From assembly GCA_014526335.1 (NCBI GenBank), contig JACTAT010000039.1, positions 4,822,202-4,886,201 on the forward strand: 64,000 nucleotides of DNA, given 5' to 3'. The position numbers and the translations under genes are program-made. Of the stretch, positions 31,546-44,200 are shown in pieces (position 1 is the first letter of the stretch; the number at the start of each line of letters is the position of its first letter). The stretch comes from Chrysaora quinquecirrha (lineage: Eukaryota > Cnidaria > Scyphozoa > Semaeostomeae > Pelagiidae). The notes beneath the pieces were generated by a model. It was not told the origin of the DNA, ran no database searches, and worked only from the letters and a program-made list of their open reading frames with translations.

Positions 31546-32780
31546 CAAAAGAAATTTATATAAATGTTTTTTATGTTGTATTGGTTTTGCAACCAGGGTC
31601 GCAGAAGGTCGGAGACCGAGAGAGGGGGGAGAGATAGGGGAGACGACTGAGAAATGGTGGAAAAGAAGAGAACTTGTCCCTCTCTTCTTCATGTTCCTGT
31701 ACAAATTGTTTTACCAAATCCGTTCATTTATCGGATGTCCAGCTTGGATGCTGGGATAAGACGAGAAAACAAAAATATGGGGATAGATATTATGACCAAA
31801 TAAAAAAGGCCCCAGGCGTGGCTTGAATCCCCTTGAATTTTGAACAGCGCAGCCGCTAATGCAAGCTACCCCTCCTAAGAAAGCTTGAAGGATCTTCCTT
31901 CGCCGTTAAAAAGACATTTATCAAGTTTATATGTTACAAACATGCATTTAGACGATAAATATTGTATATAACTCCATGGGGCTCCGAGATGGGGGTATAA
32001 ATCGCGCCCCTTATCATATGGTTTCTATTTCTCCGTTTAAATTGTCTTAACTTTAGAGTGGCTTTAAAAGCTGTTACAAATAAGTTTGATGTTGGGAAAA
32101 TTTGAAAGAGACTATTTTAGAATTTATATTTTATAAGAAGCTTTGAGCTTTATTTTGTATAAATTGTTGACCGTTATTAAGTATCAATGTCATGGTTAAG
32201 TAAGTATGTACTTATTTCGAGGGTACATTTTATTAGTCTTATCGTCTTTTTTCCATGAAATAATCTCCTCTTTTCTTTATGAATCACATTTCAAAATCTC
32301 TTTTTACACCATATTAGCCGAAAGTGCAAGAAATTATGTCTTTTGACAATTTTGGTTTTGGGTTGCGATTTTGGACAACCTTTGGGTTGGGTTGACCACA
32401 ACACATCTGTTTTCAAGTGTTTTTTTTTTATTTTTGCTGGGATCACGAAATCGAGGCTATCCTGAAGTGCCAGAAATTGGAAATCGTGAAATCGTGAGGA
32501 GCATTGATCTTCGGCCTTGAAGTTGTGATTTAATTTCGCAAAAACATAGACTGTTTTGAACGAATTCTATTATTTGATATCTTATAATCTTCATCTAAGC
32601 TCTAGCAAACAGGGGAAAAGCCTTATTTGTGTTTGAAGAAGGCACGTTCTTGGTGAAAGCGAGAATGAAACTGGAAGTTTTACTGAATGGCTAGGCCAGA
32701 TTTTTGGAATCGAAGGTAAACATTTGAGGATCTGCATATATAAGGAGGATTAAAACCAATTAAAACCGTTCAGAAGAAAT
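31546..32780. other. Spacer; promoter side of the receptor phosphatase
   Basis: AATAAA at 31798 may serve the ankyrin gene. A tRNA-like fragment lies at 31803-31882 (separate entry). The last ~100 bases before 32781 should hold the 5' UTR of the phosphatase. No core promoter element can be asserted. Confidence 0.4.
31803..31882 (-). mobile_element. tRNA-like fragment, probable SINE head
   Basis: On the minus strand GTAGCTTGCATTAGCGGCTG resembles an A-box region. GGGGATTCAAGCCACGCC, about 30 bases later, fits a pol III B box (GATTCAAGCC). The cloverleaf is not intact, so this is not called as a tRNA gene. Confidence 0.35.
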
Positions 32781-35287
32781 ATGCTGCCATCTGTAGGATT
32801 GATTATCGTGGCTTTTTCATTTCTGGGTGAGTATAGTTTTTCTTTCTTGATTATAAAAGCAAAACTAAACCAAACGTTTTCTTTCAATCACTCCGCCCCT
32901 TAGTCAAGGCCTAAAGCACTTCTAACATACCGTAACCATATGGCCTTGTCACACACACTCAACTTTCGGTAATTCTGCGCGTGACTTAGTTTCATTCTTT
33001 AATATTTCACTTCAGTGAAAAATTAAGTTTATAAACATGAATAGAAATTTTATTTTGTCTTTCATTTTCAGAAGTTGTTCAACCTTCGAAGTTAAAGCAC
33101 TTTCCTTTCAAAAACCTAATTAACTTCCGTTGCTTTATTTTTGTGCTTTCTTGTTTAACACAATGAAAGCAAAAGCAGGAAAAGGATAAATGCTTGTGCT
33201 AATCTTCACATTTGTAAAAGATTATGTATCTTTAAACTTAGATCAAATTACTAAGTTCCTTACACCAAGGGGTGCTTTATAAACAGAATAGCATTTTAGA
33301 TTATCTTGATAGGTTAAGAGTTTTCAAGTAGTCTTAAAAGAAACTAACTAAGACGGACGTTCCCAGAAAATCAAGTGAAGAAACGTTACTAAAACTCAAC
33401 AAAGATCTAATAAACTTTACTCGCTTTGTAACTTTAACCAAAATATCTGTTTATGCATTTTTACAAATATTTATTCTTTGCAAGTTAACCCTAATCCTAG
33501 ACTTGGTCAATGTATTAGGAGTAATGTAACACTTTCCATATAAGGCAATAACAGTGTGGTGTCAGAAGCATTACGTTATCAAATATTTTTCAATTACTTA
33601 GCCCCCCCACATCTGAGATTCCTTCCAGCAAGCTTACTGGTTAATATAATGGTTAATAGACCCATATGAACTGCCCACAAGTCAATGTCTTGACCACTTG
33701 CTACACCAAAAATTATTTTCAAATCAGTAATTTCAGACCCACAATAATATACATGGCACTGAAATAGATGCAACAATTTCCTTTAACTATATCAAATTTT
33801 TGACATTAAAGTGTAATGGAAGAATTATTTTCTTACAGTTCATAATGGCGCAGCAGAAACTTCAATTTCAAAATTGGTAACAGAATCTGTGACAATCGAT
33901 TGTCTTGCTGAAAACTCAACTGGGATTAATCCTCAGGAAATCAAGTGGAAACATGAAGGAAAGGAACTGCTCATTGATAATGTGAAAATCATAAAACCTT
34001 CAGAAAATGAAATTGAAATCAAGAATCTGGATTATGCTGATGCTGGGCAATATTCATGTTTCTATGGAAATTATTCACTGAACACAACAAATCTTATTGT
34101 TCAGGGTAAATTATTTTCATTATTCAGCCAACTGTTGCACTTACTGTAGTACACTTTCATCATTTTCTCATTCTGTTTAATGTTCATTGTGATTTGAAAA
34201 CAAGAAAATGAACTTGCTCAAGTTTATATTTCATTCATACACTTTTATTGCAAGGGCTGCACTTGTTTTATTTGTAATACAATATTTTCTTTCAGGACAG
34301 CCATCATTTGCTCAGATATTTGGCCCACAAACAATCTTAGAAGGAGCAAAACTAAATATCTCATGTGCAGCAAGAAGTGTACCAAAAGCCTCTCTTTCAT
34401 GGGAAATGAATGGAAAACCTCTTTCTGGAGATCCAGGGCAGCTTGCAATCTCAACTACCTCATTTGGAAATACAGTAAAAAGCACTGTGGAGATTCTGTC
34501 TGCTTCTTATCTTCAAAATGGAACTTATAAGTGCATCGCTGTAAATATTCATGGCATAATGAAGCATCAGGCATCTATTCAGGTCTACAGTGAGTAACAT
34601 GTTCAAATCTCTCTAAAAATTCAGTTGATCGATTCACTAGGTCACCCAAAAGTTCCAAACATTACAGCAAAGACTGGTTCCGAATAATTGGCAGTGGCAT
34701 AGCCAAGGGGGCATGGGGCAGTTTCTCCTTCAATCATTGCCGTTTTGTATATGGCGTCTGGCATATGCTGAGATAAACTTTGACCCTGATCAAACTTCAG
34801 CCCACACCACCCAACATGAATTTGGGTCACCCAACAAGGTGGCGAATCGCTGCTATTATTTGGCCCGACGTGAATGTTGGCTAGTTGGGTGAAATGTTGG
34901 CTACCTTTGGCCCGGGCTTTTGATTTACCGTTCTTCATTTACATTTGATTTGATCTTGTTGTAAAATTAATGCAACTGATTTTTTTGCAGTTGCTGCATA
35001 CATTGAGGCCCAACCAAAGACTAGACATTTTGCAAGAAAAGGCACAAATATTACCTTGACGTGCAGTGCCTTTGGCAACCCAATGCCAAAGCTTTTTTGG
35101 GACAAAGAGTTTGCAAATATGTCAGACACTGGACACTTCAAGTTTGAGAAGTACACGAGTGGTTTTACTGTCACGACTAAACTTTTAATCAATGGCCTTA
35201 GAAATGATGATGGTGGCAACTATACTTGTCTTGCTGTCAATAGCTTCTCGAATGTTCAAAGGGCAGAAACCCAAGTTATTATACAAG
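32781..35287 (+). CDS. LAR: Receptor phosphatase: signal peptide and three Ig domains
   Basis: Exon 1 encodes [16 protein letters not shown], a typical signal peptide, and ends in phase 1. Exons 2, 3 and 4 each encode one Ig domain with the paired Cys and the DxGxYxC-type pattern ([24 protein letters not shown]) and the core Trp (IKWKH, LSWEM, LFWDK). All borders are phase 1, the usual module-swapping phase. Several NxS/T sequons suggest glycosylation. Confidence 0.9.
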
Positions 35288-38200
35288 GTGGGAAAAATTT
35301 TGAATTTTGATGATTTTGTTCACCGTTATTTTCAGGTTTGAAACCGAATTGGAACTCTTCGAAAGGTTTTGCTTGAGTACCTACCGTTTTCTTTTGAAAA
35401 GTATGATCTAATGGGGCTTCCCAAGTCTTTTGTAAAGGAGCTTTGTAGTGTATTAGATTTTAAATGGACCTTTTCAAAGAGGTCTGGGTCGGCACGATGT
35501 TTTTCTGGAAGTCGGCGGACATCTTGAGTAAGGGAATCATCTTCACGTGTAACGTCCTGTATTGCGGTTACTTCATGGGAGTAGTACAACAAATCTTGTT
35601 TCAAATTCTCGGTTATTTGGGAAAAAAATTGTGAAAGGATTCCAACCCCGACCTTTCTGCTCAAGGAGATATTTAATCAAGTATTTTCCTTTTTGTTAGT
35701 TACTTGCATCTTGTTTCCTGAGTTTCTGCAGATGTTTTCAACATTTATATTTGTCTTTGAGTTGAACAAAACTTCAAAATTGCGATGAACAGCGGAATCA
35801 ATTTCGGGCATATTTAAAAGCTTTTTTTAGTCTGACACTCCTCAGAGTATGAACGTCAGAAACAGACCGAAACAATAGACTAAGGTGGAATTTATACCCA
35901 GATGCGGTTCGAAATGCACCAATCAGAAAGAACGAAAAGCTGAATTGTCATTGTGTTTTAAACACCAATCAGCTGGTCGGATACAGCGGGAAGACCAATA
36001 GAATTATTTGAAGAGTCAAACATTTATATTTGCAGATTCCTTTTCTCACTTTTTATTTTATCATTCATGAATCTGAAGCAACATTTGCGGTACTATTATT
36101 CGTCAAGCAACCAAAAAGTCGGTCGTTGCACGCGGAGGTGATTCCCTTACTAAAGATGTCCCCCATCTTCCAGAAAAATGTTGCGCCGACGCAGCCTTTG
36201 TGAAAAGGTTAATTGTATTCTTCTCAATGGTTTATTATACCATTTTCAGATACACCCATGTGTTGTCAACTATCAGCTTCAAAGATCGGATCAAGAACGT
36301 TGCAGATCACATGGAAACCGTCCTCAGATGGCAACAGCGCTATCTCAAAGTATCTTATCACCATCACAGATGTCCTATTGGCTACCTCTCGTCCTATTGA
36401 ATTGCCCAGTCAGAACACATCATTGACGTTAAAGAATCTCAGTCCAGATAACTCATATGAGATTGTTATCAAAGCAATGAATTCAATTGGATTCTCGAAT
36501 TCGAGTTCGAAAATTTTCAGGACTTTGCAAGAAAGTAAGAACAATCTATTTCTATTAAAGCTTCTAATATACTTCTTATAAACTTCTCATATTGTATGAG
36601 CGCACTTATCCGTCATACAGTCGCCCTGGGTGGGAAGTTTGGGACAACCCTAGGGTCCTGTTTGACTTATTACTTGAGTCGTATTTATCGCTATTGAGTT
36701 CAACTGCTGGACGCACAAACTTTGTTTGAGCGATCTCGGTTCGGTGCTAGTGTCGGTTTGATGAGCGATAACTGGGACTCAGATAATAAGTCTAGGATCC
36801 TGTACTAACTCGCTAAAATGAAAAGAGGATTTTAAAATACTACTTGGTAAACTTTTATCAGAATGCAGCTTAGAAAAACTGCTGTTTGGGTGGTATCCCA
36901 TCATTTGGTCGAAAAGCCTAGGCAACCCCATGGACTTTTAACTACAGACCCAGTAAAGTTCTATCAAAATTGATCTAAGTCAAGACCTGGTGCACTAACA
37001 CAAACCCATCTGTGTAGTGATAGTCTTCATTCGAATTCACTTTACGATACAGTGTGAAGGCCTTTTCATATTTCAGGAAGGAAGGGAAGGAAGGATTTTA
37101 GTTGCGGTTTCTCGGATTTCCCCACAAGTTTAAAGTTTACAAGCCTGCGATTCATCCTGCCAGTCGGGTCGGATTAACTTTCCCTTTCCACATATGTCAG
37201 GCTATATATAAACCAGGACTACACGTTTTTTTATAAGGAACCCTTGGTCTGAGTTGAGGCTGGAGTTCCTTAATTTTCCAACAAAATGAGGCTGAAAGTT
37301 CCTTATACTGTTCCTTGTCGTGGGATATGTATGAATAGTAATTTTTTCAGCAAATTCATAGAAACTATTCTTCATTTCTAACTTTAAGTATAAATGGAGT
37401 CTTTTGGGGAAGAACGATGGGCAATATATTGTACTTCTGTTCCTTTTTCGTACAAACCGTCTTGTTCTTTAAAGAAGAGTTTCTTAGTTTTTCATCCGAG
37501 CCTCCACAGTTTCTTAAAGTTCCTTAATTTTTTGGAAATTTTCAGCCTCGAGTTCCTTATAAAGGGGTTCCTTATAAAAAAACGTGTATATTTAAACGTG
37601 TATATGTAAACATCTCTTATGAATACAGAGCTTCCCTGCAGATTTTAGTTGTGTGAGTTACGTCAGTTGAACGTTCCAACAGATTAGCAAAACAAGACTG
37701 CAACACCATAGCCACTGCCTTTACTCGCTCCCCCTAGCGATGACCTGCTAGCTTACAAATCTTGTTTTAATTTTGCTTACTTAAACTTTCGTTAATGTGA
37801 TATGTTTTATATTACAGACTACAAACGATGCTTAAAGGCTGACGTTAAGAACATTGGCCAGAGAACAGCCTCGGTTGAATGGAACCTCATATGCAATACA
37901 AAATGGCCGTCCAGCACACTTTATGTTGATATAACAGTATCTACAACCAGTACCATTATCTTTGTCAACAAGTACGAAATGCTTTCAACAAATCGGATAG
38001 GCTATATCTCAGGATTGCTCCCTTTCAAAGAATATCAAGTAAAAATCAGGACTATTTCGTTGTGGAGTTCTCTCGGCTGGGAGAGTGACGCTGTGAAGTT
38101 TGTCACTGCGCAGGCAGGTAGGCTGTTCAGTTCTACGTTTGATTTTTGTCTTTGGTTTATCGAAAGATTTGCTTAATCTTAGGCCACAGTCACAAAATGC

Positions 38201-41200
38201 CGGCATGCCTTGAATTTGTATCGGATTTGGCTTTCAGTTACAGTATGGGACTCAATCCAGTATGAAACGGTCCGCATGTCGTCTTGAAAACGATGGCGCT
38301 CTGGAGGTGTTATGAAAATCAAGACACGACGCGGCGGTACAGTGTAATCACGCCAATCCGATATATGACGCCCCAATACCTAGTTTTTCTATCGTTTTAC
38401 GAAACAAATGCGAAGCAAATCTGCGAAGGAGCTGTCGTGGCGTCTCAGTGTAACTATTTTTATCGCATTGTAAACCATGGCGCTGCGCTCAGTATAACTG
38501 CTTGGCAAAATCTTACGACGGCACGAAAATAAAACGCGACGACATCATCCCGGTTAGTATAACTGGGACCTTAACCTTGGGTTTCTTACATAAAGTTTTG
38601 TTATAAAACGGCGTGTAGCTAATTTAAAGAAATGTCCTACCAAAAGTCTTTACTTTTTTTCAGCACCGTCGCCTCCTCGCAATTTGCAAGCCATCGGAAA
38701 GACTCTAACATCGATTGAAGTGAATTGGAAAGCACCTATTGAATTAAATGGAGTCATTACAATGTACGAAGTACAATATGAATACAATAAACAATTCACC
38801 TCAGCCATTGGTTTTAGCAAGACTATTGATGCAACTACAGAGCCAGAAAGATCTTTGGTGTTAGAGACTCTTATGGTTAATACAATCTATAACATCAGTG
38901 TTAGAGAAAGAACAGCTCCAGGACTTTGGAGTTCGGCTGTCTCAATTATTGCAACAACCAAAGAAGGAGGTTAGTTTGTGGTTTTTTGTTTTATTGTGAT
39001 GTAGGACTGTACTCGAGTGTATGTACGTCTGTTAACAGAGTTTCTGTACTGGACGTTGCTTTATGTCTATAGCCGAAAACTACGACTCACGCAATAAGTC
39101 TAAACTAGCCTGTTCTGAGATCTCTGGACCCACTGAACAACTAGACTAACTGCACGATTCTCTAGTTTGCGCTGCCAACTTTTGATTTCTCACTCCACAC
39201 TGATGAGCGATTGTAAAAAACAGCAACAAAAATATCAAGTGAAGTAGTGGGATTAAGTCTACTGACCATTCTCTTAACCAAAAATTTGAACTAAATCGAC
39301 TGCTCGGTGTTACATCTTTTTAACCACATCTAGTAGAGTTTTTACCATTTTATTTCCAGTTAAATTGTCCCACAAAAAGCTCCAATTATAGCTCGAGACC
39401 TCAAGATCCTCTTTAGTGTTTACCTTGTAACGCAAACATTAATTTTTTTTGCAGCTGTTGCGCCTCGAAATGTTTCAGTAGCAATGAAGAACAACTCAAC
39501 TGTGATTGTTAAATGGAACCCTCTTTCCAAAGAGGACGTAAACGGAGATTTAATTGGCTATCGTGTAATTGCCAGTGATATGCAAGGTGTAACAGTTGTT
39601 AATAGAACTGTCAGAACTAACCAATCACAGATCACGATTACTACTCTAAAGACAAGTGTTCAATATGATATAAAGGTCAGTGGTTTGACAAAGGCAGGTG
39701 CTGGGGAACAAGTTACTATGAGATTCTTCACAGCCGATGGAGGTTAGTATTTTTGCATTTTGTCTTGTCCCTTCTACCTGCTATTTTCCTTTTATCCTTT
39801 TCATACAATAAAAATTCTTACAACATATAATTCTAACCTTCTGAATAAGACTGCTTCAGGTCTGGTACGTCTTGTCTTGTCTTCTCTTGTCTGGTCTTGT
39901 CTTGTCTTGTCTTGTCTTGTCTTGTCTTGTCTTGTCTTTTCTTATCTTGTCTTGTCTTGTCATGTCGTGTCATGTCTTATTTTGCCTTTCTTGTCTGAAG
40001 CCCTGAAGGGTGAAATATTAGCAAAATTATGGATATTTAACTGTTTCTTTTTCTGTGTCTCATCTGCTGTTTTGTGTCGTTCCTCAAAATTTATTATTTC
40101 TTGTCTTGTCCTGTCCTGTCTTATCCTGTCCTGTCTTGTCCTGTCGTGCCTTGTCTTGTCTTGTCTTGTCTTTTCTTGTCTTGCTCTGTCTTGTCTTGTC
40201 GTGTCTTTTCTTGTATTTTCTTGTCTTGTCTTTTCTTGTCTTCTCTGCCTGTCTTGTCATGTCGTGTCATGTCTTTTTTCCCTTTTCTGGCCTTGTATTT
40301 TCCTGTCTTGCCTTGTCCTGTCCTGTCCTGTCTTTTTCTGTCTTTTCCTGTTGTGTCTTGTCTTGTCTTTGCCTTGTCTTGTCTTGTCTTGCCATGTCTT
40401 GTCTTGCCAAGACTGCTTTCTCTTGTCTTCGTCCTGTCTTACTAAACCTTGCCTTACCTTGCTTATAAATTGATTCAGAGAAACGACATTAAACGTCAGA
40501 TAAGACACAGTAATGAAAATCAGTTGAATATCCATACGAGTGCTCATATTTCGGCCTGGAATTCAGGGCTTCTTCAGAGCGAAGTTGTGCGACACCTTGC
40601 TTAGTCTTGTCTTTTTTTTTGTCTTGTGTTGTGTTACGTTGTGTTGTCTGTCACGTCTTCTCCTTTCTTGTCTTTTTTATCTTCTGTTCTGTTTCTAATT
40701 TAGTTGAACTTGCTTTGCAGTTCCTTCGATCCCTCGTGACTTAGTAGCAACAGCCTTGAACAGCCATTCTGTAAAAATCAGCTGGATGGCCCCAGAGAAA
40801 CAAAACGGCATTATCACGTCTTCTGAAATTAGATGGAAGAAAATTATAAACAATCAAAAGAGAATCAGAAGATCGTCTAAAAACAGCCAAGAGCACAGTA
40901 TTGAGATTCCAATAGCATCTGGCGCAACGATGTTGAAAGCAACACGAGAATATGTCCTAACGAATCTCAGTCCGTACAGTGTTTATAACTTCAGAGTAAG
41001 AGAACGTACGGCAAGAGGCTGGGGACCTTTTACTGCAAGCATACAAATGACAACAAAAGAAGGAGGTTTGTGTTTTATCTTTTGTTGTCGCAGATTTTTT
41101 GTTCTCTTGTATTGTAAGGTAAGGGTTTGGCTAAATGCATTTCCCTTTTTTTTAATAAGCAACTGGTCAATAAGCAACTAAGAGATGAGATTTGCTCAAA

Positions 41201-44200
41201 TTTTTGGTTGAAATAGCTTTCTTTATACAATACATCATTGCAAACTTGTCCATTACATTGAACAGCATGAAAAGAGCCAGAAAAAAAGTTTTTAGGGGGT
41301 ACCCAGGCATTCTGCGAGGGCTGAAAGACCAGATGCGTTAGACCAGATACGTCATCTATAGGGTATTGGTCATGGGACATAACTGTGGTAAAACATTACC
41401 CTGTAACCCTATGTATGCTTTAAACCCAATGTGATTTTCTTCTTGTTGTATCTTAACAATGTTTTCTTTACCTGGTTGAAAAGATTGCTAATGAATGAAT
41501 TTTAACATTTCAGCCTCAAGCTCGCCTGTAAACCTGACAGTCATCTCAAAAACAAGTTCTTCTATTACGATAACATGGAACTCGCCACAAGAACCCAATG
41601 GAGAAATCAAAGCTTTTACAATAGAATGTTTTCAGACGAGTAGAACATTGAAATACATTGCCAATGTCACTGTAAGCAGCTCAGTCACAAAATACGAAGG
41701 CACATGCAGAAATCTTAAGAGCAATACAGAAACAATTATACAGGTAGGCATAATTTTAAATTCTTGTAGGTACTGCTTCTACACTGGATGATTATAGAGT
41801 CAGGAAAAGGTTACGGTCACACGGTCATTGACCGGAGGAAGGTCAGTTAGAACAAAGGAAAATCTTATGCCACACCCGAAACATGCCTATTTTTCATTGT
41901 TTAGTGAGGAAGGTTTTCAACTACTGGAATTTTTGTCTGGAGGAAGGTTGAACACTTTTCTGGACTCTGGATGATTACATAAACCAGCTTCATTTAAGCC
42001 AGTTTTTATCGGTAGCTAGGTTTCCTGAAAGTCTATTATATTTTCCCTTAGGTGTTTGCAGTCAGCACTGTTAAAGGAAGAACAGGAATACTTAGAGTTA
42101 AAACTGCAGGTTCAAATTTAGATTCTTATTTGGTTGAAACTTAATTTTTATTCTGATTGATTTTGAACTGATTCGCAATAGTTTTCTTTACAGGTAATAC
42201 GTTTTAAATCGTTGAAAGTGTTTTCTTTTTTTCTAGAACTTCCTGACGGATTTCCATGGATACCAATCATTGGAGGCTGTGTTGGATTTGTTTTTGTAGT
42301 TGCTGTACTAGTGACAACTGTCCTACTTTGCAGAAAGTAAAGGGGCAATTTTAATTTCTCTTTGTCTTCGTCGTAGCTTTCTCTGAGACTTATTACACTA
42401 GTCCTATTCCTCGCAAACAGCAACAACCACCTTGAAAAAACCGCAACATCCTTGTTGCTCATTACACGAGACTCATTACAAGACTCAGTAAGACTCATTA
42501 CACGAGTACCACTGCTCGCAGACAGCAATAACCACCGCATCAACAACACTACTGCTGTTTGTTTAGAGTTTGAGCATCCAGCGGTTCAACTTGGTGTAGT
42601 CATATCTCTATGGGTGTAGTGATAACCACGACTAATATAATAAGTCTATGTTGCTGCTCGCATCAATGTATACACTCACTACATAAGTCCCACTGCTTTG
42701 CTCGATGTTGTTGCTGTTGTTTTTATCATCACTCAGTGTGGAATGGCAAATAAGTAGTAGGGGAGTGTAAACTAGAGACGCTTGTCGTGAGTCTAATCAA
42801 TGTACTCTGAGAAAACAGCAATTATGTTGTTGTATGTGTTGGAGGTTGCTGTTGCTGCTTCTAAAAGGGTAGGAGGAACTGTAATAAGTATATCAGTTTC
42901 TATTGCTTGCTCTAAAATTAATGCTGATTTTTGATACATTATGTTTGTATTCAGGCGGCCAAAGTATGAGGAAGTAAATGAAACATTTGATGAAATTGAA
43001 TTGAATGGGACAGTGAAAAGCCGACCAATTCACATTAGCAACCTGAAGCAATATGTTGATCATAATCACACTAACAGTGATCATGGTTTCTTCACTGAAT
43101 ACGAGGTTTGTATTGGTTTCTTATAGCCTCGTAATCACTAAGAAAAAGTGTTGTCAAAAAGCCACGGATCTTTCATAGGACTCAAATTTCATTCCTCAAG
43201 CTGATGGCTTTTTTTTGTCTTTCAGTCTATAAAACCTTCAACAGCGCATCTAACTTGGGAACACAGCCAAGAGCCTTGTAATCAGCATAAAAACCGATAC
43301 AGTAATATTGTGGCCTGTAAGTTCTTTTCGTATTTTGGATTCTTTAACTATACTTTTTCTATTATGAATTTGGCTTGAACCTACTGTCCCTATCTCCGGT
43401 GGGGGTTTACTTGACTTAGCTGCAGATAGGGCATAGGGACGTGCCACCCAACAAAAAAATGCCTACCAATGTTTATACCAAATTCCTGAAGATGTATATA
43501 TACCAAAATCTCAACTCATACACTACTGTATATGCTAAAATAGACTGTAATATGTCAATTCGATTCAAGTTTCACCAAGAAAAGTGAAAATAAACGAAAA
43601 TAAGATCGTTTGTTATATAGCTTCACATACTGATATTTATACCCATTTTCAGAAAATTAAGACCCATGTTTCTAAAAAATAATGAAAAAAGTTACCCTTT
43701 TGAGCAGCACGTCCCAAGTACCCAAAATATATTAAGTGTCTCCCAGGCCCTATATATGCTATCCCTTTTCTTCGAATGTTGTTACCCTCTCTTTAAATGC
43801 CCAATAATCCACTAATACCTTCTTATGTATTATTTTTTCAAGATGATCACACGAGAGTTATATTAAGCCAGATTGATAATCAAGCTGGATCATCGTATAT
43901 AAATGCCAATTATGTTGATGTAAGTGCTATCATATTGTTATCTGTCTTTTATCTCGATTTAAGGCTATGGGAACAATAGTTCGCACGCCACTTTTGAATA
44001 TGTTGTTCCCCATTCGCGGCGTCGCTAGACTGATTACATTCCTCCCACTCTTTCGGAAACAGCTCATAACAACTACAACAACATAATCGCTGTTTCCTCA
44101 GAGTGGGACTCATAATCTATAAGTCAAAAAGTCGGCCTGATATGCCAACTTTCTGGCATATCCAATCAGAATGCAGAACAGCCCGAATCTACAGCAGTGA

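Noticed and set aside
39760..40473. Open frames of 120-240 codons on the plus strand (Leu/Ser/Cys-rich)
   Set aside because: They run through the stop-free CTTGT satellite; the same tract is open in all three frames.
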